Below, piece after piece: positions 45,701 through 54,410 of a DNA stretch of 64,000 nucleotides. Under the pieces are notes generated by a model, which did not search any database, was not told where the DNA came from, and saw only the letters and a list, made by a program, of their open reading frames with translations. The position numbers and the translations under genes are program-made. The DNA comes from Paraburkholderia silvatlantica (GTDB lineage: Bacteria; Pseudomonadota; Gammaproteobacteria; Burkholderiales; Burkholderiaceae). Position 1 is the first letter of the stretch. Each line of letters opens with the position of its first letter. The stretch is from positions 1-64,000 of the forward strand of contig NZ_QEOL01000009.1 of assembly GCF_003096715.1 (NCBI RefSeq), read 5' to 3'.

Positions 45701-46681
45701 TCCAACCAACTCGACAAGATGGACCTCGACACGTGCGGCGCCTCGCTCGCGCAGGTGGACGTGCCGGGCTCGGGCGACATCGTCGCGAGCGCGGGCGCTC
45801 GGCTCGTATCGTCCGCGCGCGAGCGCTGCTACCGGCTGCAGATCGGCACCGGCGGGGAGGCCTACGAACAGTTGCGCAGCTATTTCGCGCGCTATCTGGC
45901 CGGCCGCTTCCCGTTCTCAGCCGATGCGAACGCGCAGGCCGCCGACCTGCGCCAGACGGCGGCCTTCGTGGCGCTGCTCGACGCGAAGCTCGCGGACGCG
46001 CAACGCGGCATGAGCGCCGCGGCGGCCAGCGGCGGCTCGCAAGCGCTCGCGCAGCAATTTCTGGCGAAGCTCGCGCGCGCGAAGCCCTGGCTCGACGCGC
46101 TGGTGGCGCGCGGCGCGGACGGCGCGCTCGTGGGTGTGGATGTGGCGGTGGATTGGCGTATCGATCGCGCCGACGAAGCCGGTGCGGACCAGGTCATCCA
46201 ATGGTCGCTCGCGAGCGGCAGCCAGACGCTTGCCTGGCCCGCCGCGGCTGGCACGCCGCTGCGCTGGGCGCCGGGCCAGCCTGCCGCGCTGAGCCTGCGC
46301 TGGGCGAAAGACGGCCCGTGGCGGCCCATGCAGGACGCTTTGCAGCCGACGCTCTCGGTCGACGGCGAAGCGGCCACATGGGCGGCGAACGACGCGTGGT
46401 CGCTATTGCGCCTCGTGCGCCTGCACGCGGTGCCGGACGATGGTCTGGATAGCGGCACGGGCACGGGCAACGCGCGCATGGTGCTGAGCGTGCCGGTGCG
46501 CGACCGCAACGGCGGCACGCAAACGGCGCGCATGTTCATGCGCGTGGGGATGACGGGCGCATCGAAAACGGCGCTCGCGTGGCCCGACTTGCCGTACGCG
46601 GCGCCGGGCTACAGCGCATACGGCGCCCCTGCGGTCACCTATGGACCGTATCCGTCGAACACACAGGCAGGGCGCGGATGA
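42737..46681 (+). CDS. tssM: T6SS inner-membrane protein TssM (IcmF family)
   Basis: A 1314-residue IcmF/TssM. A single N-terminal membrane helix (about 4-26) and a second helix at about 364-386 flank the cytoplasmic domain, followed by a large periplasmic part ending in the VasK-type beta domain. At the position of the usual P-loop (GPPGSGKT) the sequence reads GAPAALDA (about residues 67-74), so nucleotide binding is probably lost, although the later LPLYVVVTGCDALPGF segment remains. The usual N-terminal double helix is reduced to one. It overlaps tssL and tssA by four bases each. Confidence 0.92.
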   Translation: MTTTLIVVLIVLIALLIVGLAAALVVRWVRGRDERRPLRNFSAMMRTAHNAMGVRDPYSVPRVLATGAPAALDALALGWRLSPVGEPSWFGRLWHDAEGILIAEPGDSLGARAAAERRRGSTGGRLLRGLLRNRPGRPLDALVWVIALDALVDESGTARGDTDAALEASRTVLALQRQLGQMLPLYVVVTGCDALPGFDALAARLRRERIETPLGWASPYAPRRAFEPAWVDEAFADMSRALAATVTEMGTLDGALDGDVFLLPQRLDTLREPLREYIEPTLRGAADGTAPLMRGIWCVGAMPQAQERAEPAITNTARSEARAAPAFASRLWHDVLMPGQGLALAIPRVLALRMRRYRIATFAAIALGVCWCVGLGVATWHVRSDARSLAGSYDALALASAAWHEAGASSSEKAAANALGSAANAFVKVPRWQLATPFMPLSYFGLRRRLDEAQYRVLSGLVFTPLRARLLGRLADLNCDGATGPGGNASLAAAARRPQDLPEYTRGTRLVTNAAQTERLITNYNELVERDSGNTVMLAQLMRGAVGVSFAPDLVADRAGLDDAVRATAVEGGELSFDGAEARAAQARASVCFEDTFDRWFDDIYQDSSLTTNAAQIQAMLADLKAPGAVPTTASLSELATRIDTLATQVDTADHGWAGTHGQELVPGLTATFDTAKGLRLIGATPVASVLEHEQSEQSAFAARWLASGNLPGVLASKPTTGLQLAPDLLPLRDALRTLLGQSFVAGEGSASAEIRGVDADSAQRALAILPAYKQYSAGLLAQAPEAWRGALLAAAGNATVHSMVAALSAPVATAATTGTPAAGARNVAYTPQTQGASFDILRKNATDLVEAFDSLGRADLAQAVALRVSDAALDVLRSTDVQLQSLEPFRPLRGDFSAWNGNAGGSMRAFGAATPEALQTYLAAQSSAVADTATLASSALDWLTTQNPPLSTADARLVARWKALFADLAQYRARSPASALVAVPSIISNQLDKMDLDTCGASLAQVDVPGSGDIVASAGARLVSSARERCYRLQIGTGGEAYEQLRSYFARYLAGRFPFSADANAQAADLRQTAAFVALLDAKLADAQRGMSAAAASGGSQALAQQFLAKLARAKPWLDALVARGADGALVGVDVAVDWRIDRADEAGADQVIQWSLASGSQTLAWPAAAGTPLRWAPGQPAALSLRWAKDGPWRPMQDALQPTLSVDGEAATWAANDAWSLLRLVRLHAVPDDGLDSGTGTGNARMVLSVPVRDRNGGTQTARMFMRVGMTGASKTALAWPDLPYAAPGYSAYGAPAVTYGPYPSNTQAGRG

Positions 46682-47787
46682 ACCCGGCATTCGACATCAA
46701 AGCACTCGTTCAACCGATACCGGGCGGCGCGCCGGCCGGCGTCTCGCTCCTGCACGACGCCGCCTTCGACGCGATCAAGGCGGCTCGGCGCGAGGACGAT
46801 CCGGCATTGCCTGCGGGCATCTGGCAAACCGCGCTCAAGGTCGCCGACTGGGCTGCCGTCGAAGCGGGCTGCGAGGACCTCCTCGCGCGCCGCAGCAAGG
46901 ACTTGACGCTCGCAGCATGGCTGGGCGAGAGCTGGCTGCATCGGTATGGATGTATTGCCTTGCCGGATAGCTTCGTCTTGCTGAGCGAATTGTGTGCGCG
47001 CTATTGGGACGACATTCATCCGTTGCCGCGCGATGGCGATCTGGGCTTTCGGGCCGCGCCGCTCGCGTGGGTTGCCCAGCAGTATCCGACCTTGCTCGGC
47101 GGCAGGATCGCGTTGTGCGCGGGGCCTGACGGATCTGCGCTGACGCTTGCGCGTTGGCAGGGCGCGCAGCGCGAGGCTGTTGCGTTGAAGGACCGCAAAG
47201 ATGTGCCGGCCGCGAAGCGCGAGGAGGCCGCACGCGTGGCGCAGGCGTTGGCTCAGGCTGCGCATGCAGCGGAGCCTGCCGCGTTGCGCGACCAGTTACA
47301 GGCGCTGCGCGCGGCGCGCGTGCCCATCGTGAAACTCGATGCGTGGTGCACGCAGCGGCTCGGTGCGGAGGCGCCGTCGTTTGGAGTGCTGCTGGAGACG
47401 CTGGAGCGCATGGAGAGTGTGTTGCGCGACTGGCTTACGGCGCATCCCGAGTGGGAGGACATATCGATGGTTGAGGTCGCAACGATTCCGGAACACGCGG
47501 TGGCTGAACCTGCAGCGGTTCAGGCTGCTGCGGCTGGCGCGGTGCAGGAGCAGGCTGGCCCGCGGAGACTGGACGCGCCTCAGTCGCGCGATGAGGCGTA
47601 TCGGTTGCTCGCTGTCGTGGCGGACTACCTCATGCGGTATGAGCCGCATAGTCCTGTGCCTTATATGCTCAAGCGTGCGCTGGACTGGGGCGGCAAGCCG
47701 TTGCCGGAACTGCTGGCCGAGCTGATGGCCGGTGAGCGCGGCAGGGCGTTGGGGGCGGCGCTTGGGTTGCTGCCTGAGAGTGAGTAA
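46678..47787 (+). CDS. tssA: T6SS cap protein TssA
   Basis: A 369-residue TssA with the N-terminal ImpA domain (PIPGGAPAGVSLLHDAAFDAI, WLGESWLHRYGCIALPDSFV, RYWDDIHPLPRDGD) and a C-terminal ImpA-like region (RDEAYRLLAVVADYLMRYEPHSPVPYML). It primes and stabilises sheath polymerisation. The ATG at 46678 overlaps the tssM stop (ATGA). It is the last gene of the plus-strand T6SS operon and is followed by the dispersed palindromic element. Confidence 0.93.
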   Translation: MNPAFDIKALVQPIPGGAPAGVSLLHDAAFDAIKAARREDDPALPAGIWQTALKVADWAAVEAGCEDLLARRSKDLTLAAWLGESWLHRYGCIALPDSFVLLSELCARYWDDIHPLPRDGDLGFRAAPLAWVAQQYPTLLGGRIALCAGPDGSALTLARWQGAQREAVALKDRKDVPAAKREEAARVAQALAQAAHAAEPAALRDQLQALRAARVPIVKLDAWCTQRLGAEAPSFGVLLETLERMESVLRDWLTAHPEWEDISMVEVATIPEHAVAEPAAVQAAAAGAVQEQAGPRRLDAPQSRDEAYRLLAVVADYLMRYEPHSPVPYMLKRALDWGGKPLPELLAELMAGERGRALGAALGLLPESE

Positions 47788-47835
47788 ACGTTGGCGCGTT
47801 TGGGTGCCTGACTGTTTGGACTGCTTTGGCATTTC

Positions 47836-48343
47836 CTTGAATTCGCGTCGGGGCGCGGGCGTTGCCCCTGTGCGGGGCGGCACCTACTTTTCTTTGCAGC
47901 GGCAAAGAAAAGTAGGCAAAAGAAAGCCGCTCACACCGCCAATGCCTGCCACAGTTCACCTCTGGCCGTGATCGCCAGTGGCTCCGGAGCGTCTGTCACC
48001 TCGCGCCACTCAAGCTAGTGACAAAGCACTCATCCGTTCCCGCTGCTCGCTACGCGCGCAGCGGTCGGGCCTGCAAGGGAAACCGATCTGTCTGCCAGGA
48101 CTCGGGGTTTGGGTTATGCCCTTCGGGGCGCGCAGCGCCGCCGGAAGCATGAGCGCCTTGTCACTCCGTTTGTGGGCGAGTGGTGACAGACGCTCCGGAG
48201 CCACTAGCTGGGGCGGCGCGAGGTGAACCGTGGCTGGCACTGGCGGTTTGAGCGGCTTTCTTTGCCTACTTTCTTTGCCGCCGCAAAGAAAGTAGGTGCC
48301 GCCCCGCACAGGGGCAACGCCCGCGTCCCGACGCGAATTCAAG
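47836..48343. repeat. intact 508-bp dispersed palindromic element (copy C)
   Basis: The element starts CTTGAATTCGCGTCGGGGCG and ends with its near-inverse (GTCCCGACGCGAATTCAAG). Inside are two perfect hairpins: CCTACTTTTCTTTGC / GCAAAGAAAAGTAGG (47,883-47,916) and CCTACTTTCTTTGC / GCAAAGAAAGTAGG (48,265-48,296). It also has an outer GGCTCCGGAGCGTCTGTCAC half with its reverse complement. It contains a single CCTGCAAGG, the site used by the inserted unit in copy B. It fills the 599-bp gap between the convergent tssA and fuconate-dehydratase-type genes. No ORF in it looks real. Confidence 0.88.
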
Positions 48344-48386
48344 CTACAACCAACCCGCGGAGGAACCGCAAAAAAAAAATCCACCC

Positions 48387-49685
48387 CTAACTCCTCCAGG
48401 CCTCCCCCCCAGGAAAATGATATCGACCAAGCGATTCAGCAATCATCTCGATGCTATACCCAGGCCTCTGAGGCGGCATATACCGCCCATTACGAACGAC
48501 AACAGGATCAACAAAATGCTCATGCAAATGATCGACATACTCGAGCACACGATTCTCGAGCGAAGCCGAAACGCACAAATAATCGAACAGCGAAATATGC
48601 TGCACGTACTCGCACAGCCCAACGCCACCCGCATGCGGGCAAACCGGCACACCGAACTTCGCTGCCATCAGCAGCACGACGATCACTTCGTTGAGTCCAC
48701 CTAACCGACAGGCATCCACCTGACAAAAATCGATCGCCTGCGCCTGCAACAACTGCTTGAACATCACGCGATTGTGACAGTGCTCGCCGGTGGCAACCCC
48801 AATCGACCCCAAACGCCGGCGAATCTCCGCATGGCCGAGAATATCGTCGGGGCTCGTCGGCTCCTCGATCCACCACGGATCGAACTCCGCAAGCCGCCGC
48901 ATGTTCGCCACCGCTTCGTCCACGTCCCACACCTGGTTGGCGTCCATCATCAGCTTCAGATTCTCGCCGATTTCCTCGCGCAGAATGCGCGCGCGCCGCA
49001 CGTCCTCGTCGAGATTGCCGCCCACCTTCTGCTTGAAATGCGTCCAGCCCAGCGCCACACCCTCCCGCGCGAGGCGCCGGATCTTGTCGTCGTCGTAGCC
49101 CAGCCAACCAGCCGAAGTCGTATAGGCGGGATAGCCCTGCGCGAGCATTTCCGCTTCGCGCGCACCCTTGGTCGTCGCGTGGCGGTGCAGGATGGCCAAC
49201 GCTTCATACGGCGTAATCGCATCGGTCACGTAGCGAAAATCCAGGCAGCGCACGAGTGCCTCGGGGCTCATGTCCGCGAGCAGTTTCCATACGGGCTTGC
49301 CAACCGATTTCGCCCACAGGTCCCATACCGCATTCACGACTGCCGCCGTAGCCAGATGAATCGCGCCTTTGTCAGGTCCGATCCAGCGTAATTGGCTATC
49401 CGAAGTGAATGCGCGCCAGAATGCGCCCATGTTCGCGGTAATGTCTTCGAGCCGCTTGCCGACGATGAGAGGCGCCAGTGCGTTGACCGCCGTTACGCAG
49501 ATTTCATTGCCGCGCCCGATGGTGAACGTGAGGCCGTGCCCCGCGAATTTGTCTGGAGAATCGGTTTCGAGCGTGACGTAAGTCGCGGAATAGTCCGGCG
49601 CGGCATTCATGGCGTCGGAACCGTCGAGCGAACGCGAAGTGGGAAAGCGGATATCGCGAACGGACAGACTGCTGATCGTGGTCAT
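48387..49685 (-). CDS. L-fuconate/D-arabinonate-type dehydratase (enolase superfamily)
   Basis: A 432-residue mandelate-racemase/enolase-superfamily protein most like L-fuconate dehydratase. The acid-base lysine lies in WTHFKQKVGGN. Metal ligands fall in LMMDANQVWD, WIEEPTSPDD and GVATGEHCHN. The TYVTLETDSPDKFAGHGLTFTIGRG start is diagnostic. L-fuconate and D-arabinonate share stereochemistry at the relevant carbons. With the FAH dehydratase and semialdehyde dehydrogenase downstream, this enzyme may make 2-keto-3-deoxy-D-arabinonate. GGGAG precedes the ATG at 49685. It is divergent from the GntR-type regulator. Confidence 0.9.
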   Translation of the reverse strand: MTTISSLSVRDIRFPTSRSLDGSDAMNAAPDYSATYVTLETDSPDKFAGHGLTFTIGRGNEICVTAVNALAPLIVGKRLEDITANMGAFWRAFTSDSQLRWIGPDKGAIHLATAAVVNAVWDLWAKSVGKPVWKLLADMSPEALVRCLDFRYVTDAITPYEALAILHRHATTKGAREAEMLAQGYPAYTTSAGWLGYDDDKIRRLAREGVALGWTHFKQKVGGNLDEDVRRARILREEIGENLKLMMDANQVWDVDEAVANMRRLAEFDPWWIEEPTSPDDILGHAEIRRRLGSIGVATGEHCHNRVMFKQLLQAQAIDFCQVDACRLGGLNEVIVVLLMAAKFGVPVCPHAGGVGLCEYVQHISLFDYLCVSASLENRVLEYVDHLHEHFVDPVVVRNGRYMPPQRPGYSIEMIAESLGRYHFPGGEAWRS

Positions 49686-49743
49686 TCGAACTCCCTCTGG
49701 AAGGGACGGCTTTCGGGTAGGGAAAACCAGGCGTTTGCACGCG

Positions 49744-49780
49744 TTGACAACGCTGAATCTGCTACCTAGCATGCTAGCAT
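49744..49780 (+). promoter_or_regulatory. promoter with overlapping palindromic operator for the GntR-type regulator
   Basis: TTGACA (49,744-49,749) and TAGCAT (49,767-49,772) are 17 bp apart and form a good sigma-70 promoter. The perfect 12-bp palindrome CTAGCATGCTAG (49,766-49,777) and the overlapping ATGCTAGCAT (49,771-49,780) cover the -10 box. This looks like an autoregulatory site for the FCD-type repressor encoded just downstream, and it may also control the divergent dehydratase gene. Confidence 0.7.
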
Positions 49781-49803
49781 GTCTTCACAAAATCAAGCGC
49801 GCC

Positions 49804-50532
49804 GTGAACTCTTCATCTGAAGTGGCGAGTGTCGCCGGCAATCCTTATGTCGCACTGCAAAAGATCAGGGGCGGCGAGCATCGCAGCCTGACCGACGCGG
49901 TCGAGCAGGCACTGAGAGAAGCGATTGTGACGCTCGCGCTGGAACCCGGAATGATGATCGACAAAATGGCGGTCTGCGAACGTATGGGCGTGTCGCGCTT
50001 TCCGGTTTCCGCTGCGCTGGCGAAGCTCGCGCATGCGGGTCTCGTCGAAGTGTTGCCGCAGCGCGGAACGCGCGTCAAACCAATCGCGCTCGACGATATT
50101 CGCCAGCATCTGTTCATTCGCAGCGCGCTCGAAGTCGAAACGGTGCGCGGTGTCGCGCGCATGAAGGACAGTGCCACGATCGACGCACTGGCAGCCAATC
50201 TCGATGCGCAGCGCAAGATCGCCGGTAATGGCCAGCGGTTCGAGTTTCATGAGCTCGATCTGGCGTTTCATGAAATCCTGCTCGACGCAGTGAAGCTGCC
50301 GCGCGTGAAAGAGATCGTTGCGGTGTCGCGCAACGCGCTGGACCGCGCGAGGCAATTGCTGGCAAGTCCCGAGCGTCTCGTGCACACGCTCGACGAGCAC
50401 GAACGGATTTTCGAGGCCATTCGCGCCGGCCGCGCCGACGCGGCGGCAAAAGCGATGCACGACCATCTCGACCAGGTGATCGAGGAATTGCACCGGTCCG
50501 CGAAAGAACGGCCGGATCTCTTTGCACCGTGA
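49804..50532 (+). CDS. GntR family (FCD subgroup) transcriptional regulator
   Basis: A 242-residue regulator. A winged helix-turn-helix ([40 protein letters not shown]) is followed by the helical FCD ligand domain ([33 protein letters not shown]). FCD members typically bind sugar acids or their breakdown products. The GTG at 49804 is chosen because the best promoter and palindrome lie over the possible upstream ATG at 49771. It probably represses the sugar-acid genes on both sides. Confidence 0.85.
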   Translation: MNSSSEVASVAGNPYVALQKIRGGEHRSLTDAVEQALREAIVTLALEPGMMIDKMAVCERMGVSRFPVSAALAKLAHAGLVEVLPQRGTRVKPIALDDIRQHLFIRSALEVETVRGVARMKDSATIDALAANLDAQRKIAGNGQRFEFHELDLAFHEILLDAVKLPRVKEIVAVSRNALDRARQLLASPERLVHTLDEHERIFEAIRAGRADAAAKAMHDHLDQVIEELHRSAKERPDLFAP

Positions 50533-50655
50533 GCACGCCAGGGCCTGTTGACATTCATAACGAGCCCTGGTCTTACGTCGAGCAACGCCCGTCCTTCAAC
50601 CACTATCGTGCAGCGCTGCAAGCCACGCCGCGCACGCAATCAGGAGGCTCCGGTA

Positions 50656-50691
50656 ATGTGTCTGGCTTTTCTTCGCGGATTAGCGCCATGA
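50656..50691 (+). CDS. possible 11-residue leader peptide overlapping the ABC ATPase start
   Basis: ATG at 50656, eight bases after a perfect AGGAGG (50,642-50,647), opens a frame [11 protein letters not shown] that ends in TGA at 50,689-50,691. That TGA overlaps the ATPase ATG (ATGA). A short translated leader coupled to the next gene is one reading. The other is that the same ribosome site serves a GTG at 50658, in frame with the ATPase, adding ten residues to it. Confidence 0.35.
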   Translation: MCLAFLRGLAP

Positions 50692-52199
50692 CGCCGCTCA
50701 TTTCCGTCAACAAGCTGAGCAAGAGCTTTCCCGGCGTGAGAGCGCTTCACGAAGTGCAATTCGAACTCATGGCGGGCGAGGTGCACGCGCTGATGGGCGA
50801 GAACGGCGCGGGCAAGTCGACCTTGATGAAGATTCTCGCTGGCGTCTATACGCGAGATTCGGGCGACATTCTCTACGATGGCCAGCCTGTGGCGTTCGCG
50901 AGTCCGGGCGAGGCCCAGGCCGTGGGCGTCGGCATCATTCATCAGGAACTCCAGCTGATGAATCACTTGACCGTCGCGCAGAACATGTTCATCGGCCGCG
51001 AACCGCGCGGGCGTCTCTGGCTCTTTCTCGACGAAGACAAACTCAATGCGCAGGCGCGCGCGATTCTCGCCCGCATGCACGTGCCGCTCGACCCGCGCAC
51101 CGTGGTCGGCTCGCTCACGGTCGCAAGCCAGCAGATGGTCGAAATCGCCAAGGCGCTGTCGTTCGATTCGCGCGTGCTCATCATGGACGAGCCGACTTCC
51201 GCGCTCAACGACGCGGAAATCGCCGAGCTTTTCCGCATCATTCGCCAGTTGAAAGAACGAGGCGTGGGGATCGTCTACATCTCGCACAAGATGGATGAAC
51301 TCAAGCAGATTGCCGACCGCGTCACCGTGCTGCGCGATGGCGAGTACGTCGCCACCGTCGCGGCCGCCGATACGAGCGTGCAGGCCATCATCGGCATGAT
51401 GGTCGGCAGAACGCTCGCCGATGCCGCACCGTATCAGGGTCCGGCGCACCAGGGCGAAGTCGCGCTCGAAGTGAAGCATCTGAACGCAGGCCCGCTCGTG
51501 AGGGATGTGAGCTTCACGTTGCGCAAGGGCGAAATACTGGGTTTTGCGGGACTCATGGGCGCGGGCCGCACCGAGGTCGCGCGCGCCGTGTTCGGCGCGG
51601 ACCCGGTCGAATCCGGCGACATCTTCGTGAAAGGCGCGAAGGCATCGATCAAAACGCCGAGCGACGCGGTCGCGCACAGCATCGGGTATCTCTCCGAGGA
51701 CCGCAAGCGCTTTGGTCTCGCGACAGGTATGGACGTCGAATCGAACATCGTGATGTCCAATCTCGGCAAATTCCTCTCGCTGAACGTGTTCCTGCGCCGC
51801 ATGCAGATCCGCAAGACGGCGGCGCATTTCATCAGTCTGCTCGCCATTCGCACGCCTTCCGCGACGCAGCCGGTGCGTCTGCTTTCGGGCGGCAACCAGC
51901 AGAAGATCGTCATTGCGAAGTGGCTGGAGCGCGACTGCGACGTGCTTTTCTTCGACGAGCCCACGCGCGGCATCGACGTCGGCGCGAAAAGCGAGATCTA
52001 CAAGCTGTTGCGCGCGCTCGCCGAACAAGGCAAGGCGATCGTGATGATCTCGTCGGAACTTCCGGAAATCCTGCGCATGAGCGACCGGATCGTAGTGATG
52101 TGCGAAGGCCGTATCACTGGCGAACTCTCCGCCAGCGAGGCGACCCAGGAGCGCATCATGCATCTCGCGACCCAGCGCGAAACCCTGCAAGCGGCATGA
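50688..52199 (+). CDS. ribose-type sugar ABC transporter ATPase (double NBD)
   Basis: A 503-residue RbsA/AraG/MglA-type protein with two nucleotide-binding domains. The first has [29 protein letters not shown] and [11 protein letters not shown]. The second has the degenerate P-loop [15 protein letters not shown] and [15 protein letters not shown], as is normal in this family. It energises import with the permease and binding protein that follow (19-bp gap). The start at 50688 follows the family pattern; a GTG at 50658 is also possible. Confidence 0.93.
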   Translation: MTPLISVNKLSKSFPGVRALHEVQFELMAGEVHALMGENGAGKSTLMKILAGVYTRDSGDILYDGQPVAFASPGEAQAVGVGIIHQELQLMNHLTVAQNMFIGREPRGRLWLFLDEDKLNAQARAILARMHVPLDPRTVVGSLTVASQQMVEIAKALSFDSRVLIMDEPTSALNDAEIAELFRIIRQLKERGVGIVYISHKMDELKQIADRVTVLRDGEYVATVAAADTSVQAIIGMMVGRTLADAAPYQGPAHQGEVALEVKHLNAGPLVRDVSFTLRKGEILGFAGLMGAGRTEVARAVFGADPVESGDIFVKGAKASIKTPSDAVAHSIGYLSEDRKRFGLATGMDVESNIVMSNLGKFLSLNVFLRRMQIRKTAAHFISLLAIRTPSATQPVRLLSGGNQQKIVIAKWLERDCDVLFFDEPTRGIDVGAKSEIYKLLRALAEQGKAIVMISSELPEILRMSDRIVVMCEGRITGELSASEATQERIMHLATQRETLQAA

Positions 52200-52218
52200 G
52201 CCTCAAGAGGTCGAATCC

Positions 52219-53244
52219 ATGACTATGCAATCGGATACTGCGGCGCTGGCCGACCAGAAACGGTCGTCCGGTTTGAAGGCGCGCATTTTCTCGCCCACTG
52301 CGTTGCAGAAAATGCTGGCGTTCGCCAGCCTGATCCTGCTGCTGATCTTTTTCAGCTTCGCCTCGCCTGCCTTCATGCAGATGGACAACATCCTCGGCAT
52401 TCTGCAGGCAACCGCCGTGAACGGCGTGCTCGCCATTGCGAGCACGTTCATCATCATCACAGGCGGCATCGATTTGTCGGTCGGCACGCTGATGACCTTT
52501 ACGGCCGTGATTTGCGGCGTGTTTCTGACCTACTGGCATTTGCCGATGTGGATCGGCGTGCTCGCCGCAATCGGCACGGGGGCGGTGTGCGGAACCATTT
52601 CCGGCACGCTGACGGCGAAGATGAAAATCCCGCCGTTCATCGCTACGCTCGGCATGATGCTGCTGCTCAAAGGGCTCTCGCTCGTCGTCTCGTCCGACAA
52701 GCCCATCTATTTCACCGACACCGAAAACTTCTACATGATTTCACAGGACTCGCTGATCGGCTATTTCCTGCCCAGCGTGCCCGTGCCGAACGCCGTGCTG
52801 ATCCTGTTCGTGCTCGCCATTATGAGTTCGATCGCGCTGAACCGCACGGCGCTCGGGCGCTATACGTTCGCGCTCGGCAGCAATGAAGAGGCCGTGCGCC
52901 TTTCCGGCGTGAATGTCGATCGCTGGAAGATCGCGATTTACGGTCTCGGCGGCGCGATCTGCGGTATTGCAGGGCTCTTGATCGCTTCGCGCCTGAACTC
53001 GGCTCAACCGGCGCTTGGCCAGGGCTATGAGCTGGAAGCCATCGCGGCGGTGGTGATCGGCGGCACGTCGCTGAGCGGCGGCTCGGGCACGATACTCGGC
53101 ACCATCATCGGCGCGTTCATCATGAGCGTGCTGACCAACGGCCTGCGCATCATGTCGGTCGCGCAGGAATGGCAGATCGTGGTGACGGGCCTCATCATCA
53201 TTCTCGCGGTTTACGCGGATATCCTGCGCCGCAAGAAGCGCTAG
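52219..53244 (+). CDS. ribose-type sugar ABC transporter permease
   Basis: A 341-residue RbsC/AraH-type inner-membrane permease with about nine hydrophobic segments. ITGGIDLSVGTLMTFTAVICG, FIATLGMMLLLKGL and the cytoplasmic NEEAVRLSGVNVDRWKIAIY loop are characteristic, as is VIGGTSLSGGSGTILGTIIG. It lies between the ATPase and substrate-binding protein genes. The substrate is probably a pentose or 6-deoxyhexose, given the neighbouring catabolic genes. Confidence 0.93.
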   Translation: MTMQSDTAALADQKRSSGLKARIFSPTALQKMLAFASLILLLIFFSFASPAFMQMDNILGILQATAVNGVLAIASTFIIITGGIDLSVGTLMTFTAVICGVFLTYWHLPMWIGVLAAIGTGAVCGTISGTLTAKMKIPPFIATLGMMLLLKGLSLVVSSDKPIYFTDTENFYMISQDSLIGYFLPSVPVPNAVLILFVLAIMSSIALNRTALGRYTFALGSNEEAVRLSGVNVDRWKIAIYGLGGAICGIAGLLIASRLNSAQPALGQGYELEAIAAVVIGGTSLSGGSGTILGTIIGAFIMSVLTNGLRIMSVAQEWQIVVTGLIIILAVYADILRRKKR

Positions 53245-53339
53245 AAGAGGAGACGGCAGGAGCACGGAAAGAACGGGGAGTCGAACAGGGCTCCCGCAAC
53301 GGCTGGAGGTCTATGGCCCACCTTAGGAGGAGAAATGTC

Positions 53340-54281
53340 ATGTTGAAAAGAAAACTGATCGGTGCCGTGATCGGAGTGGGCGCGCTCGTGGGCGCGTCCA
53401 GCCTGACTTACGCTGAGGAACCCTATATTCCGATCATTTCGAAGGGATTTCAGCATCAGTTCTGGCAAGCCGTGAAATCCGGCGCGGAACAGTCGGCGAA
53501 GGCGAACAACGTCAGGATCACGTTCGAAGGTCCTGAAACCGAGGCCATGGTCGACAAGCAGATCGACATGCTTTCGGCCGCGCTCGCCAAGAAGCCGCAG
53601 GCGCTCGGCATTGCCGCGCTCGACAGCAAGGCCGCCATTCCGCTGCTCAAACGCGCGCAGTCCAGCAAGATCCCTGTGATTGCGTTCGACTCGGGCGTCG
53701 ACAGCGATATTCCGCTCACGACCTGCGCCACGGACAACCTCGCCGCCGCCGCGCTCGCCGCCGACAAGATGGCGGAGATGATCGGCAATTCCGGTGAAGT
53801 CGGCGTGATCGTGCACGACCAGACGAGCCGCACGGGTATCGACCGGCGCGACGGCTTCCTCAATGAGATGAAGACGAAGCATCCGGGCATCAAGATCGTT
53901 TCCGTGCAGTACGGGGCGGGCGACCACCTGAAGTCGGCGGAAATCGCCAAGGCCATGATTCAGGCGAATCCGAACCTCAAGGGCATTTTCGGCGCCAATG
54001 AAGGCTCGGCGGAAGGCGCGGCGATCGGCGTGAAGGAGTCGGGCAAGAAGCTGGTGCTGATTGGCTTCGACTCGGGCAAGGAGCAGAAGGAAGCTATCAT
54101 GTCCGGCCTGATGGCGGGCGCGATCACGCAGAACCCGGTCGGCATCGGCAAGTGCGTCGTCGATTCCGCGGCGAAGGCGTTGAAGGGCGAAACGCTGCCG
54201 AAGAAAATCGACACGGGCTTTTACTGGTACGACAAGACCAATATGAGCGACCCGAAGATCGCGGCGGTGCTTTACGACTGA
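53340..54281 (+). CDS. ribose-type sugar ABC transporter substrate-binding protein
   Basis: A 313-residue periplasmic binding protein (peripla_BP_4 type). Residues 1-26 are a Sec signal (MLKRKLIG, hydrophobic core, cleavage near LTYA). The mature part has SKGFQHQFWQAVKSGAEQ, IPVIAFDSGVDSDIP and LIGFDSGKEQKEAI. The ATG at 53340 follows AGGAGG by nine bases; an ATG five bases earlier opens only a three-codon frame. It ends the plus-strand operon before a strong terminator. Confidence 0.92.
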   Translation: MLKRKLIGAVIGVGALVGASSLTYAEEPYIPIISKGFQHQFWQAVKSGAEQSAKANNVRITFEGPETEAMVDKQIDMLSAALAKKPQALGIAALDSKAAIPLLKRAQSSKIPVIAFDSGVDSDIPLTTCATDNLAAAALAADKMAEMIGNSGEVGVIVHDQTSRTGIDRRDGFLNEMKTKHPGIKIVSVQYGAGDHLKSAEIAKAMIQANPNLKGIFGANEGSAEGAAIGVKESGKKLVLIGFDSGKEQKEAIMSGLMAGAITQNPVGIGKCVVDSAAKALKGETLPKKIDTGFYWYDKTNMSDPKIAAVLYD

Positions 54282-54348
54282 TTGGTATTGGTGCGAGTCA
54301 TGCGCAACGGTCGGCGTCGCTGGGAAAGATAGAGACCCAACGCTGAAA

Positions 54349-54382
54349 GGAGACCGGATTCGACATCCGGTCTCCGCTTCTT
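54349..54382. terminator. bidirectional rho-independent-type terminator
   Basis: GGAGACCGGA (54,349-54,358) pairs perfectly with TCCGGTCTCC (54,366-54,375) over a seven-base loop, and GCTTCTTTT follows. It lies between the convergent binding-protein and semialdehyde-dehydrogenase genes. Confidence 0.85.
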
Positions 54383-54410
54383 TTAACGCTTCGATCCTGC
54401 TTGTGCTGCC

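Noticed and set aside
43376..45709. A 777-codon minus-strand frame within tssM
   Set aside because: It is arginine- and histidine-rich in the way GC-rich antisense frames are, and tssM itself is secure by motif, length and overlaps.
48069..48090. Possible att-like core because CCTGCAAGG occurs at the junctions of the mobile unit
   Set aside because: The 9-bp direct repeat with inverted-repeat ends is better explained as a target-site duplication than as an attachment core.
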